DNA of 64,000 nt from Cupriavidus yeoncheonensis (GCF_905397275.1 NZ_CAJPUY010000007.1:62001-126000); one strand, 5' to 3'; counted from the stretch's first letter, positions 37,970 through 50,933 are shown. Notes: generated by a model from the sequence alone, not told the origin. Numbers and translations are program-made.

Positions 37970-38227
37970 CTAGGCGGCCGGCGGTGTTTCGAAGCTGCCG
38001 GCCAGCAGGTCCTGGCGGAAAGCCATGAGCCAGTCGGCGGTTTCATCGAGCGGGTAGGCCTGCTGCCTGCCGCTGGCGAGGCAGTCGACCACCGCGTATC
38101 CGTAGATGCCGGCCGGGTCTGCCGGCTCCCGTTCGCGGCCAGTCAGGCGGAAGTCTGCGTTGGTCCCCTCCGGGCTGTGCACCAGGGCCTGGAACAGCAC
38201 GCGTTCAGCGGTTTCGATCAGTGGCAT
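37970..38227 (-). CDS. Hypothetical 85-residue protein
   Basis: Small soluble protein without signal or membrane segment. It has a balanced composition (ERVLFQALVHSPEGTNADFRL, GIYGYAVVDCLASGRQ, DETADWLMAFRQDLL), so it looks truly coding. No family recognised. It lies between nadE (convergent) and the SMR transporter gene, 21 bp downstream of the latter on the same strand. Confidence 0.6.
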   Translation of the reverse strand: MPLIETAERVLFQALVHSPEGTNADFRLTGREREPADPAGIYGYAVVDCLASGRQQAYPLDETADWLMAFRQDLLAGSFETPPAA

Positions 38228-38248
38228 GGGAGGTTGCTATCGGTCGTG

Positions 38249-38575
38249 TCACGATACGCCGGCCGAGGCCAGCTTCAGCCCGATCACGCCGCACAGGATC
38301 AGCGCGACGCAGCCGATGCGGGCCGGCGATGCCGGCTCGCCCAGCAATGCCATCCCCAGCACGGCTGTGCCCGCTGCGCCGATGCCGGTCCAGACCGCGT
38401 AGGCCGTCCCCACCGGCAAGGCCCGCAGGGAGAGCGTGAGCAGCATGATGCTGCTGAGCCCGGTGAGCACGGCAAACAGGCTCGGCCACAGCCGGCTGAA
38501 GCCGGCGGACCATTTCATGCCAAAGGCGAAGGCAATTTCCAGCACGCCGGCGCAGGCTAGCAAGATCCAGGACAT
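38249..38575 (-). CDS. sugE: SMR-family transporter, SugE/Gdx type
   Basis: 108-residue, four-helix small multidrug resistance protein. Membrane Glu in LACAGVLEIAFAFGMK and the stretch ALPVGTAYAVWTGIGAAGTAV are the SMR signature. The K-W-S-x-G-F pattern after helix 1 resembles SugE/Gdx guanidinium exporters more than EmrE. Works as an antiparallel dimer in the inner membrane. No guanidine riboswitch was recognised in the short upstream gap, so the substrate call is by similarity only. Confidence 0.82.
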   Translation of the reverse strand: MSWILLACAGVLEIAFAFGMKWSAGFSRLWPSLFAVLTGLSSIMLLTLSLRALPVGTAYAVWTGIGAAGTAVLGMALLGEPASPARIGCVALILCGVIGLKLASAGVS

Positions 38576-38610
38576 CTTGGCAAAAGCTCGGGTTTGAGAG
38601 GGAGCCACCG

Positions 38611-39600
38611 TCAGCCGACCAGCAGGCGGTGCGTGAACAGGCGGTGCAGCGTGCGGACCAACAGCACGGCGATGGCAATGGTCAGCAGCGCGAGGATCAC
38701 CGCGGCCACGATGCGCAGCAAGCCGGTATCCGCGTGGTGCGCGTACTTCAGCGCGGCGTTGGACAGCGCGGCCATCGGGAAGCTGATGGCCCACCACGAC
38801 GCGGCGAACGGCACCGAGCGGCGGAACACCTTGGCCGCGAGCACGACGAACAGGAACAGGCCGAAGTAGAACAGCAGGGCGGCGAACATGTCGACATGCT
38901 GCGTGACGTTGACGTAGGCCAGGAAGCCGACCTCGAACGGCGCGATCAGGATGATCAGCGAAGGCACCATGCCGGCGGGCAGGGGATCGTGGTGGACCAG
39001 GCGCGAGAAGATCATCGCGAAGAACACCAGCGCCATCACGGCCCCGACCGACACCGCGAACAGGTTCACCTCGGGCGCCCAGGCCATCGGCATGGTGCCG
39101 CCGGCTACGGCGATATCGAGCGTCGCCACGCCGGGAATGAGCCAGGCCGGCCCGACATGCGTGGGGTCGCCCTTGCCGCGGAACAGGCGGCTCGCGATCA
39201 CGTAGGTCAGCGCGATGGTAAGCACCGAACCGATGGTCCACACGACCTGGCCAAGCGTCTCGCTATAGGCGCCGAGCACCGACGACAGCAACAGGATGGC
39301 AATGGTGATGGTGCCGAAGAAGTTGCCGGCGATCGGATGGTTGAACTCGGCCTTGACCGCGGCCGGGTACAGGCGCCACTTGGCCAGATAGCCGATCGCC
39401 AGCGCCACGAACGTGATCACGGCCACCACGCCGATGGCATCGGCAATGGCGGGGCTCGTGCCAAATACCTTGCTCGCGCCGCGCCATGCCAGCGACAGAC
39501 CTGAGAGGCCCATCACGGCGCCGAACAGGTTGACCGGGAGATGCTGGACCGAACTGCGCTGGAGGGGCGCCGCGGCGGTGGGATGGGCTGCAATAGTCAT
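38611..39600 (-). CDS. TDT-family (TehA/SLAC1-like) membrane transporter
   Basis: 329-residue protein with ten hydrophobic segments, of the tellurite-resistance/dicarboxylate transporter fold. Start region VNLFGAVMGLSGLSLAWRGA matches the first TehA helix; HVGPAWLIPGVATLDIAVAGG and FAASWWAISFPMAALSNAALKY are typical pore-helix segments. SLAC1/TehA members act as anion channels; the physiological ion here is unknown. ATG 39600 is used; the longer frame to 39777 adds basic non-family residues. Ends 35 bp before sugE on the same strand. Confidence 0.88.
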   Translation of the reverse strand: MTIAAHPTAAAPLQRSSVQHLPVNLFGAVMGLSGLSLAWRGASKVFGTSPAIADAIGVVAVITFVALAIGYLAKWRLYPAAVKAEFNHPIAGNFFGTITIAILLLSSVLGAYSETLGQVVWTIGSVLTIALTYVIASRLFRGKGDPTHVGPAWLIPGVATLDIAVAGGTMPMAWAPEVNLFAVSVGAVMALVFFAMIFSRLVHHDPLPAGMVPSLIILIAPFEVGFLAYVNVTQHVDMFAALLFYFGLFLFVVLAAKVFRRSVPFAASWWAISFPMAALSNAALKYAHHADTGLLRIVAAVILALLTIAIAVLLVRTLHRLFTHRLLVG

Positions 39601-39847
39601 GGTGCTTCGTCTGCCTCTTTGGGTTGCCGAGCGCGTCGCATCGGCGGTGGAACGACCCCGGGCGGCTTTCCGGAATGGAGAGGTGCCCCTGGTGCCATGC
39701 ATTATGGAAAAAGCCCGATCTGACTTAAAGCAACCAGTTACGGCAATTTCTGCCAATCCTTGCAAGCTCTCGGCCAACGGCGTTTTCGCGGTCGGCAGGC
39801 ACCTCTAGACTGCGCTCCGTCTTCGTTGGAAGTATTCAGGACGCAAT

Positions 39848-40300
39848 ATGAAAATCAGGAAATCGAGAGGTGCCAGGTTCACCTGGGTGGCGTTGTGCTG
39901 CATGGGACTTGCCGCGTGTATCCAGGCGCCGATCCAGCGCTACGAAGGCAGCCATGCGCTGCGTGAAGGCCGGGGCGGAGCGCGGGAAAGCGTGGATGGC
40001 ATTGATATCTGGACGCGCGGTGAGCCGTCGGGCCCCTACGAAGTGCTTGCTTACACGACGGTGGAGAGCCCCGACGGCTGGATCGGGGGCCGTATTCTGC
40101 TTTCACGGGTGGCGCAGCGCGTGCGAGCGGCCGGCGGCGATGCCGCCGTCCTGGGCGCCGAGCGCGGTCGCGTGGAGGGCACGTCGCTGGATCGGGGCCG
40201 GACTCTGCTGGAGGGGCGGCGCGTAGTGGAGATCACCATCGTGCGCTATCGGTCCCGTGCCGAAAGGATCGCAACCGGGGGGCTGGCCGAAATTGACTAA
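39848..40300 (+). CDS. Putative lipoprotein of unknown function
   Basis: 150 residues. Lipoprotein signal with lipobox GLAACIQA (Cys about residue 24). The remaining soluble part contains EVLAYTTVESPDGWIGGRIL and GGDAAVLGAERGRV, which resembles small periplasmic proteins with a Cys-less alpha/beta fold that sample surface-exposed heavy strands; no family can be named. It precedes the GlxA-type regulator by 33 bp on the same strand and could share its transcript. Confidence 0.72.
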   Translation: MKIRKSRGARFTWVALCCMGLAACIQAPIQRYEGSHALREGRGGARESVDGIDIWTRGEPSGPYEVLAYTTVESPDGWIGGRILLSRVAQRVRAAGGDAAVLGAERGRVEGTSLDRGRTLLEGRRVVEITIVRYRSRAERIATGGLAEID

Positions 40301-40333
40301 ACTATCAGAACCGGATTTCGCCTCCTGATCGCC

Positions 40334-41293
40334 ATGAAGATCGCTGTACTTGCGTTTCCCGGCGTCCAGATGCTGGACCTGGCCGGCCCCATCGACGTTT
40401 TCCACGAAGCGGCGCGCCAGGCTGGCGAGCCCGGGGCCTATGCGTTCGAGATCGTGTCGCCGGTCGCTGGCGTGCTGCGTGCGTCGAACGGCATGACCAT
40501 CACGCCCGACACAACGCTGGAAACCAGCAGCCCGGATATCGACACCCTGCTGATCGCCGGCAGCCCGCAGGTCAGCCTGTTCGAGCACGACAGCGCAATC
40601 GGAGCGTGGTTGAATCGCTATGCCCATACGGTGCGGCGGCTCGGGTCCGTATGCTCCGGGGCCATGCTGCTGGCCCACGCCGGTCTGCTGGACGGACGCA
40701 GCGCGACCACGCACTGGAATTCCACGGAACGCCTGTCCCGGCAGTTCCCGCAGGTCAGGGTGCAGCCGGACCAGATCTATGTGAAGGACGGCAACCTGTA
40801 CACGTCGGCGGGCGTCACGGCCGGGCTGGACCTGGCGCTGGCCATGGTGGAGGAGGATTTCGGGCGCACCGTGGCGCTGAAGGTCGCGCGCGAGTTCGTG
40901 ATGTTCCTGAAGCGGCCCGGTGGCCAGTCCCAGTTCAGTGCGCACCTTGCCGCGCAGAGCGCGGAAAAGAGCGCGATCCGGGATGTACAGAACTGGGTCG
41001 TCGAGAACCTCGCGGAGCGGCTGTCGGTCGAGAGCCTGGCTGAGCGAGCCGGCATGAGCACGCGCAACTTCGCACGGATCTTCAAGCAGGAGTGCCAGGT
41101 CACGCCGGCGGATTTCGTCGAGAGCGCGCGCATCGACGCGGCCAGGCGCCTGCTCGAAGAGACGCGCAATCCGCTCAAGCGCGTCGCGGCGCTGACCGGC
41201 TTCAACGACCCGAACAGTCTGCGCCGCGCATTTATCCGGCGGCTGGGCGTATCGCCAGCCGACTACCGCAGGCGCTTTCGCGCGACGGCATAA
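40334..41293 (+). CDS. GlxA-family transcriptional regulator (DJ-1/PfpI-like plus AraC HTH)
   Basis: 319-residue regulator. The N-terminal DJ-1/PfpI domain (about 1-190) shows LAFPGVQMLDLAGPIDVF, a Cys at the elbow in GSVCSGAMLLAHAGLLDG and TTHWNSTERLS. The C-terminal AraC domain (about 215-315) has SVESLAERAGMSTRNFARIF and RVAALTGFNDPNSLRRAF. GlxA-type proteins control amino-acid-derivative catabolism (carnitine, arginine, betaine); the target here is unknown. ATG 40334 matches family N-termini. Confidence 0.93.
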   Translation: MKIAVLAFPGVQMLDLAGPIDVFHEAARQAGEPGAYAFEIVSPVAGVLRASNGMTITPDTTLETSSPDIDTLLIAGSPQVSLFEHDSAIGAWLNRYAHTVRRLGSVCSGAMLLAHAGLLDGRSATTHWNSTERLSRQFPQVRVQPDQIYVKDGNLYTSAGVTAGLDLALAMVEEDFGRTVALKVAREFVMFLKRPGGQSQFSAHLAAQSAEKSAIRDVQNWVVENLAERLSVESLAERAGMSTRNFARIFKQECQVTPADFVESARIDAARRLLEETRNPLKRVAALTGFNDPNSLRRAFIRRLGVSPADYRRRFRATA

Positions 41294-41299
41294 CTCAAG

Positions 41300-41388
41300 C
41301 TTTCCACACACGGTCCACAGGGGATCCACAGCTGATCCACAGCTTGTGCCACCGGTTCATCACAAGGTTGCCCACAAGCTTATCCACA
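41300..41388 (+). promoter_or_regulatory. Cluster of DnaA-box-like sequences upstream of glnB
   Basis: Six 9-mers ending in CCACA on one strand in 89 bp. TTATCCACA at 41380-41388 is a perfect DnaA box. TGATCCACA at 41333-41341 differs by one base. CTTTCCACA, GGATCCACA and TTGCCCACA differ by two, and CGGTCCACA by three. Spacing is irregular. Binding is inferred from the consensus only. Confidence 0.4.
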
Positions 41389-41469
41389 GGCATGTGGCGC
41401 GCAAGGCAGCCGGTGATGCGCGTGTCAGCGCACTCTGTGCATGCATTGAACGGCGCGCGCCATCGATAG

Positions 41470-41910
<441 letters not shown>

Positions 41911-41939
41911 TGCATGCGCCGGGCTTGCGCCGCCAGGCG

Positions 41940-42581
41940 TCAGCTCGGCAGTTTCCAGCCGAAGCGCACTGACACCAGACGCATCGCGATGATGGTCAGT
42001 GCGCCGGTGAGCAGCGCGGCTTCCTGCTGCACCTGCAGCCAGGTCAGCCCCATATAGACCCAGCAGCCCACGAACGAGCACGTCGCGTAGGGCGAGCGGT
42101 CGCGCAGGATCATCGGGACTTCATTGCACAGCACGTCCCGCACCACCCCGCCGAACACGGCCGAGATGATGCCCATCATGACCGCCACGGTCGGTGTCAT
42201 CTGCGCCACCAGCGCCAGCGAGGCGCCCGTCACCGAGAACAGGCCCAGGCCGATCGCATCCGCCACGATCATGGCGCGCTCCGATGCCACGCGGCTGACC
42301 ACGCGCAATACCAGCGACGCGCCCAACGACATCGCGAAGATCAGAAGCACGTAGCCTTCGTGCTCGACCCAGTAAAACGGGCGGCGATCCAGCAGGACGT
42401 CGCGCACGGTGCCGCCGCCGAAGGCGGTGGCGAACGCGACGACAAAGGTGCCGACCACGTCCAGGCGCTGCTTGCGCGCATCGACCACGCCCGATACGGC
42501 GAAGGAAATCATGCCGATCACCTCCATCACATGGAGGATCAGGGGCAGGCGCCCCATCAGCAATTCCAGTGGCAGGTGCAT
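41940..42581 (-). CDS. TRIC/YicG-family (UPF0126) membrane protein
   Basis: 213-residue protein with seven hydrophobic segments and the internal duplication of prokaryotic TRIC cation channels. Repeat 1 contains ISFAVSGVVDARKQRLDV and FGGGTVRDVLLDRRPFYW; repeat 2 contains VTGASLALVA and FGGVVRDVLCNEVPMIL. The GG-x-x-RD motif in each half is the family hallmark. Its ATG overlaps the TGA of the upstream Smr gene by one base (TGATG), so translation is probably coupled. Physiological role unknown. Confidence 0.9.
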   Translation of the reverse strand: MHLPLELLMGRLPLILHVMEVIGMISFAVSGVVDARKQRLDVVGTFVVAFATAFGGGTVRDVLLDRRPFYWVEHEGYVLLIFAMSLGASLVLRVVSRVASERAMIVADAIGLGLFSVTGASLALVAQMTPTVAVMMGIISAVFGGVVRDVLCNEVPMILRDRSPYATCSFVGCWVYMGLTWLQVQQEAALLTGALTIIAMRLVSVRFGWKLPS

Positions 42582-43255
42582 CAGGCGCGGGGCTGGCGCA
42601 ACAGGACCATCAGCGCGCCGGCGCCGCCCAGAGCCTCGCGGGCCTGGACGAAGGCGATCACTTCCTCTTTCTGCACCAGCCAGCTACGGACCTTGCCCTT
42701 GAGTACCGGAAGCTTGTCGGGCGAGCCGATGCCCTTGCCGTGGATCACGCGCACGCAGCGTACGCCGTTGCGCACCGAGCGGCGCAGGAATTCCGACAGC
42801 GCTTCACGCGCTTCTTCGGTGCGCAGGCCGTGCAGGTCGACCTTGTCCTGCGGCACCCACTCGCCACGGCGCAGCTTGCGGACCACATCCATGCCGATGC
42901 CGGGGCGGCGGAAGGACAGGGACTCGTCCGTTTCCAGCAGCATGTCGACATCGTATTCATCGGACAGCGACGCCTCCAGCACGGCCTTGTCATTGCGCTG
43001 GGTCTGCACAGGAATCGGGGCGGGGCGGGAACTCGGCAGGGTGGCGTGGTTGCGCTCGCGCAACTGGCTGACCTGGCCCACGCTGCTGCGAAAGACGTCG
43101 GCTTCGGCGCGCGCGCGTTCCGCGGCCTGTTCGGCGGCGAGCCGTTCGGCTTCGCGGCGCTCGGTATCGGCCTTGAGGGTGTCGCGCAGCCCGGCCAGGT
43201 CGTTCAGGCCGAAGCGCTTGGTCGGACGGTCGGGTTTGCTGGCGCCGTGCGTCAT
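42581..43255 (-). CDS. Smr-domain protein (MutS2 C-terminal-like endonuclease)
   Basis: 224-residue cytoplasmic protein. A charged, helical N-terminal half (RREAERLAAEQAAERARAEA) precedes a Smr domain at about 130-220 with DKVDLHGLRTEEAREAL and CVRVIHGKGIGS, the DLHG and HGKG motifs of the nuclease fold. The E. coli relative SmrA is an endonuclease; SmrB cleaves mRNA at collided ribosomes. Which it resembles cannot be said. Lies between trxB and the TRIC gene, same strand. Confidence 0.88.
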   Translation of the reverse strand: MTHGASKPDRPTKRFGLNDLAGLRDTLKADTERREAERLAAEQAAERARAEADVFRSSVGQVSQLRERNHATLPSSRPAPIPVQTQRNDKAVLEASLSDEYDVDMLLETDESLSFRRPGIGMDVVRKLRRGEWVPQDKVDLHGLRTEEAREALSEFLRRSVRNGVRCVRVIHGKGIGSPDKLPVLKGKVRSWLVQKEEVIAFVQAREALGGAGALMVLLRQPRA

Positions 43256-43331
43256 GGAAAATTCTCCGGGGGCTCGGCGCCAATTATATCGACAGGGGGA
43301 GGGCCCGGCCGCTCGGCCGGGCCGCGGGGGC

Positions 43332-46788
<3,457 letters not shown>

Positions 46789-46933
46789 GCGTCGCATCGG
46801 TAACATGTGGTTACCCGGCAAGTGGCGCCGGGCGGAATCCGGCGCCGCTCCCGCGCTCTAACCAGACAGGCCGCACCGCTGCGGCAGGTACGCCGGCGGT
46901 GCGGCGCCTCTTCCATCAGCAAGGATCTGATAC

Positions 46934-47572
46934 ATGCGAAATCGCATTCTCGTGTCGGCCTGCGCAGCGCTGGCCGTATTCGCCCTGCACATGCCCACGG
47001 CCCTGGCCGCCGCCACCGACCAGCTCCAGAGCTTCGTTTCCGGCGTGAAGAGCGCGAAGGGCGAATTCACGCAGCGCCAGGTCAAGGGGCAGGGCGACAG
47101 CCTCAAGGTCACCGGCACATCGAGCGGCAGCTTTGTGTTCTCGCGCCCGGGCAAGTTCACGTGGCGTTACGCCAAGCCCTATGAGCAATTGCTGCAGGCC
47201 GACGGCCAGACGCTCTACATCTACGACAAGGACCTGAACCAGGTCACCGAGCGCAAGCTCGACGGCGCGCTGGGCTCCAGCCCGGCGGCCATCCTGTTCG
47301 GCAGCAACGACTTCGAGAAGAACTTCACGGTGAAGAACGGCCCCACGCGTGACGGCGTGGAGTGGCTGGAGATGACGCCCAAGTCGAAGGACACGCAGTT
47401 CGAGCGCATCGGCATCGGCTTCAAGGGCGGCAATCTTGAGGCGATGGAATTGCGCGACGCCTTTGGCAACACCACGTTGCTGACGTTCTCTGCGATGCAG
47501 AAGAACCCGCCATTGCCGGCGGATGCGTTCCGGTTCACGGTGCCCAAGGGTGCCGACGTGATGAAGCAATGA
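46934..47572 (+). CDS. lolA: Outer-membrane lipoprotein carrier protein LolA
   Basis: 212-residue periplasmic chaperone carrying lipoproteins from LolCDE to LolB. Signal peptide [20 protein letters not shown] (about 8-27) is followed by the LolA fold: [37 protein letters not shown], and [20 protein letters not shown]. The terminal [14 protein letters not shown] is typical. ATG 46934 yields a proper signal peptide. Usually rarA follows directly; here an island of about 5.9 kb intervenes. Confidence 0.95.
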   Translation: MRNRILVSACAALAVFALHMPTALAAATDQLQSFVSGVKSAKGEFTQRQVKGQGDSLKVTGTSSGSFVFSRPGKFTWRYAKPYEQLLQADGQTLYIYDKDLNQVTERKLDGALGSSPAAILFGSNDFEKNFTVKNGPTRDGVEWLEMTPKSKDTQFERIGIGFKGGNLEAMELRDAFGNTTLLTFSAMQKNPPLPADAFRFTVPKGADVMKQ

Positions 47573-47580
47573 GGCGCGCC

Positions 47581-47970
47581 ATGTCTGCACTGAAACCGGT
47601 GGTTCCCGCCCTGGCCGTCGTGCTCGGCCTGTCCGCCTGCGCGACGACGGGAGGCGGCAAGTTCGATGTCGATTCCTTCCTGCGGGCATCCGACACGGCG
47701 CTGCCGGAAGTCCTCGGCAACCCGGCCTTCCTGTCCGCGACGCGCATGCCCGCGAACGAGTGCGCGGTCATGCTGCAATCGGCCAGCACCGGCGTGCTGG
47801 AAGACCTGCCGCCCAGCAGCAGTGCGCGCGGCCCGGCCTGGGTGCTGCATCCCGCTGGTTCGCCGGCGCAGGTCTGGCTCGTCACCAGCGAAGCCGGCGG
47901 CGAACGGACCTGCCACGGCCCGCTGCCCGCCGATGCAATGAAGGCCCTGGTCGACCGGGCCAAGGGCTGA
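47581..47970 (+). CDS. Putative lipoprotein of unknown function
   Basis: 129 residues with lipobox GLSACATT (Cys about residue 20). The rest is soluble (SFLRASDTALPEVLGNPAFL, MPANECAVMLQSAS, EAGGERTCHGPLPADAMKAL). Two Cys may form a disulfide. ATG 47581 is chosen with GAGG six bases upstream; an ATG at 47569 overlapping the lolA stop is possible. Probably cotranscribed with lolA. No family recognised. Confidence 0.7.
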   Translation: MSALKPVVPALAVVLGLSACATTGGGKFDVDSFLRASDTALPEVLGNPAFLSATRMPANECAVMLQSASTGVLEDLPPSSSARGPAWVLHPAGSPAQVWLVTSEAGGERTCHGPLPADAMKALVDRAKG

Positions 47971-48144
47971 TCAGGTTGCCGAGCTTCCCATATGCACGTA
48001 GCGCTGGCGCGGCACCGGCAGCGCCTTGAGTTGCTCGCGCCGGATGCGGATCGCTTCGGCGTCGCCGCGCTTGATGGCGGCGCGAAGCCTGAGCACCGCC
48101 TTTCGATATTGCTTCTTCTTTCGAACCCTGGTGGTGATGGCCAT
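47971..48144 (-). CDS. Small basic protein, hypothetical
   Basis: 57 residues, about a third Lys/Arg (TRVRKKKQYRKAVLRLR, RGDAEAIRIRREQLKAL), reading like one amphipathic helix hairpin. No signal or membrane segment. It could bind nucleic acid, judging only by charge. The GG-rich codon bias supports coding but the ribosome site is weak. Convergent with the preceding lipoprotein gene; the stops abut. Confidence 0.5.
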   Translation of the reverse strand: MAITTRVRKKKQYRKAVLRLRAAIKRGDAEAIRIRREQLKALPVPRQRYVHMGSSAT

Positions 48145-48372
48145 GGCAGGCAGTCTCCAGTCTGGTGAGCAAAGCAGTGGGACGGCCGGCCAGCCGGCAC
48201 GACCGTGCGTGCCATGGTACTGCCGGCCATTCATGCGGGCTGCCGCTTCCCAAAAGATTCAGATCGGCTTGCCAAGAAACTGAATGCCGGCCCGGCCGGG
48301 CCGGTCCCAGAATGGTGGTCGCGGAAGCACAGGACCGTGACGGCCGGCAACCCTCGGATTAAGGAACAGAAC

Positions 48373-48774
48373 ATGCTCTTCATGCTTCGTCAGCGTGCCC
48401 TGCACACGCTAGCCTTTGCAGCGGCCATTGGCGCACTGGGCGCCGGGTGTGCGGCGCCGTCGGCGCCACCGGCAACGGCCACCGACGCCACCAAACCGGC
48501 CAGCCCGACACAGGGGCCGGCCCAGAGCCCCACGCAAAGCCCGACCGGCCCGCAAGGCGCGCGCGGTACGCCGGAGGGCTGCCAGGCCGACAAGCTTGGG
48601 GACGACAGCCTGGTCGGCAAGACGGAGGCCGAAGCCGCCGCCATGCTGCAAGGCTGCGCATGGCGACTGGGCGAGCGCGACGGCCAGCAGTATCCGGGCA
48701 CCATGGACTACAACCCGCAACGCCGCACGCTGGGCATCACGTCCGGAAAGGTGGCGTGGGTACGTCGCGGCTAG
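48373..48774 (+). CDS. Lipoprotein with peptidase-inhibitor I78-like domain
   Basis: 133 residues. Lipobox GALGAGCAAP (Cys about 26), then a Pro/Thr/Gln linker (~35 residues), then a 65-residue domain: CQADKLGDDSLVGKTEAEAA, ACAWRL-like GCAWRLGERDGQQYPGTMDY, and ending KVAWVRRG. This fits the I78 family (elastase-inhibitor-like), with the TMDYNPQR segment as hallmark. Likely a periplasmic inhibitor guarding against a protease. ATG 48373 follows AAGGAACAG. Confidence 0.78.
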   Translation: MLFMLRQRALHTLAFAAAIGALGAGCAAPSAPPATATDATKPASPTQGPAQSPTQSPTGPQGARGTPEGCQADKLGDDSLVGKTEAEAAAMLQGCAWRLGERDGQQYPGTMDYNPQRRTLGITSGKVAWVRRG

Positions 48775-49143
48775 TTGCCCGCCAGTTCACCTGAGCGGCG
48801 TCAAACATGACGTAAATGTAATTTGACCACCTAAAGAGGAATGATTATTTTTTCGGCTCGATCCGAATAAGCGAGGCGGGCCGGGCTGGTTCGCCTCCAT
48901 CACTGAGGAAGAGCCATGCGTGTCACCGCCACTATTTGTCGTCTGCTGCCCTTGTCCGCAGCGCTTGCTGATGCAGCCGCTTGCGGCGACCGCGCAGGAA
49001 AGGGTGCTCAACCTCTACACGGCGCGCCACTACCAGACCGACGAGGCGCTTTATGCCAATTTCACCAGGCAGACCGGCATCAGGATCAACCGCATCGAGG
49101 GGCTTGAACAGTTCAAGTAGAATTTGAACATTCTTGCGCACTC

Positions 49144-49788
49144 ATGTACATTTTGCGCATGTCACGCAAGATGGTCAGCATTCACGAGGCTGCGGAGTTT
49201 CTAGGTGTTGCGGCGCAAACGCTGCGACGCTGGGAACGCGAAGGCAAGCTTATTCCGGACGAGCGCACGCCTGGCGGGCGGCGACGGTATGACCTGTCGC
49301 GGCTGCGGCCAGAACAGTTCCACACCGCGGAAGCCGCGCGGCGCACCGTGGCCTACGCGCGGGTTTCCAGCCACGACCAGAAGGACGACCTGGAGCGGCA
49401 GAAGCAGGTGCTCGAACTCTATTGTGCCCGCCAGGGCTGGACGTTCGAAGTGATCGCCGATCTTGGCTCCGGCATGAACTACCACAAGAAGGGCCTCAGG
49501 CGCTTGCTCGCGTCCATCATTGACGGCGAAGTCGGACGCCTGGTCATAACGCACAGGGACCGGCTGCTGCGCTTCGGGGCGGAGTTGGTGTTCGCGATCT
49601 GCGAGGCCAAGAATGTCGAAGTGGTGATCCTGAACCAAGGCGAGGACACGACGTTCGAAGAAGATCTGGCCAAGGACGTGCTGGAGATCATCACCGTGTT
49701 CAGCGCCCGGTTGTACGGCAGCCGCTCGCGCAAGAACCAGAAGTTGCTCGACGGCGTGCGCCAGGCCGTGGAGGCGTCGCAGTGCTGA
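49144..49788 (+). CDS. tnpA: IS607-type transposase TnpA (MerR-like HTH + serine recombinase)
   Basis: 214-residue serine transposase. N-terminal MerR-type helix-turn-helix (IHEAAEFLGVAAQTLRRWER) and RRYDLSRL precede a small resolvase catalytic domain with the nucleophile Ser in VAYARVSSHDQKDDLERQ (about residue 75). Further conserved parts are DLGSGMNYHKKGLRRLL and VVILNQGEDTTFEEDL. IS607 TnpA builds a tetramer that moves DNA with little target choice beyond GG. Start ATG 49144 or 49159; neither has a clear ribosome site. Confidence 0.93.
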   Translation: MYILRMSRKMVSIHEAAEFLGVAAQTLRRWEREGKLIPDERTPGGRRRYDLSRLRPEQFHTAEAARRTVAYARVSSHDQKDDLERQKQVLELYCARQGWTFEVIADLGSGMNYHKKGLRRLLASIIDGEVGRLVITHRDRLLRFGAELVFAICEAKNVEVVILNQGEDTTFEEDLAKDVLEIITVFSARLYGSRSRKNQKLLDGVRQAVEASQC

Positions 49789-50933
49789 TCGCGCACCGCA
49801 TCGCGCTCGCTCCGAACAATGCCCAGGCCACCTACCTGGCCCGCGCGGCGGGTACGGCGCGCTTTGCTTACAACTGGGCGCTGGCCGAGTGGAAGCGCCA
49901 GTACGAGACGTGGAAGGCTGATACCAGCCATCCCAGGCCGTCCCAGCACTCCCTGCGCCGGCAACTCAACGCCATTAAGCGCGAGCAGTTCCCCTGGATG
50001 CTGGAGGTCACGAAGAACGCGCCGCAGATGGCCATCATCCAGCTCGGGCAGGCATTCCAGAATTTCTTCGCCGGCCGCGCCCGCTACCCCCGGTTCCGCA
50101 AGAAGGGCGTGCACGACCGCTTTACGCTTACCAATGACCAGTTCAGCCTCGACGGTTCGCGCATCCGCATCCCCAATCTCGGTTGGGTGCGCATGCGCGA
50201 GACGTTGCGCTTCGCTGGCAAGATCATGTCGGCTACGGTCTCCCGTGTGGCCGACCGCTGGTTTGTCAGCATCGCCGTGGATTCACCCGACAGTTCTCAC
50301 TTGCCCAAAGCCGAAAACCAAGGCGCGGTGGGTGTGGATCTGGGTGTGTCGACATTGGCGACGCTCTCCACGGGAGAAAAGGTCACAGGCCCGAAGGCTC
50401 ACACGGCCCTGCTGCACCGCTTGCGCAGGCTCTCGCGCAGCCTGTCGCGCAAGCAGAAGGGATCGGCCAACCGCCGCAAAGCCAAAGCCAGGCTGGCGAA
50501 GCTACATGCACGCATCGCCGCCATGCGTTCGGACGCCTTGCACCAGCTCACGACAGATCTCACGCGCCGGTTCCACACCATTGGCATCGAAGACCTGAAC
50601 GTTAGCGGGATGCTGGGCAATCGCCGTCTGGCCAGATCTATTGCCGACATGAGCTTCTTCGAGTTCCGCCGGCAACTGGACTACAAGGCGGCGATGCGAG
50701 GAGGCCAGGTCGTGGTGGCCGACCGCTTCTTTGCCAGCAGCAAGACCTGCTCGGCGTGCGGGCACAAGCTGGATGAGTTGGCGCTGTCGATACGTCAGTG
50801 GTCGTGCCCTGCCTGCGGCACAACGCACGATCGCGACGTGAATGCCGCGACAAATCTGAAGTTCATGGCCGTGAGTCCCACGGTATCAGCCTGCGGAGAG
50901 AAGGCGCTGGCCGCCGTCGCAAGACGGCGGTGA
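49782..50933 (+). CDS. tnpB: TnpB, RNA-guided nuclease of IS607 element
   Basis: 383-residue OrfB/TnpB protein. RuvC-like catalytic residues are present: Asp186 in VGVDLGVSTLA, Glu270 in IGIEDLNVSGM and Asp352 in HDRDVNAATN. The zinc ribbon CSACG (Cys323/326) and CPACG (342/345) is intact. Start is GTG 49782, overlapping the tnpA stop by 7 bp. TnpB of this type is known to be an omega-RNA-guided DNA endonuclease aiding transposon persistence. Nothing in the sequence suggests inactivation. Confidence 0.93.
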   Translation: MLIAHRIALAPNNAQATYLARAAGTARFAYNWALAEWKRQYETWKADTSHPRPSQHSLRRQLNAIKREQFPWMLEVTKNAPQMAIIQLGQAFQNFFAGRARYPRFRKKGVHDRFTLTNDQFSLDGSRIRIPNLGWVRMRETLRFAGKIMSATVSRVADRWFVSIAVDSPDSSHLPKAENQGAVGVDLGVSTLATLSTGEKVTGPKAHTALLHRLRRLSRSLSRKQKGSANRRKAKARLAKLHARIAAMRSDALHQLTTDLTRRFHTIGIEDLNVSGMLGNRRLARSIADMSFFEFRRQLDYKAAMRGGQVVVADRFFASSKTCSACGHKLDELALSIRQWSCPACGTTHDRDVNAATNLKFMAVSPTVSACGEKALAAVARRR

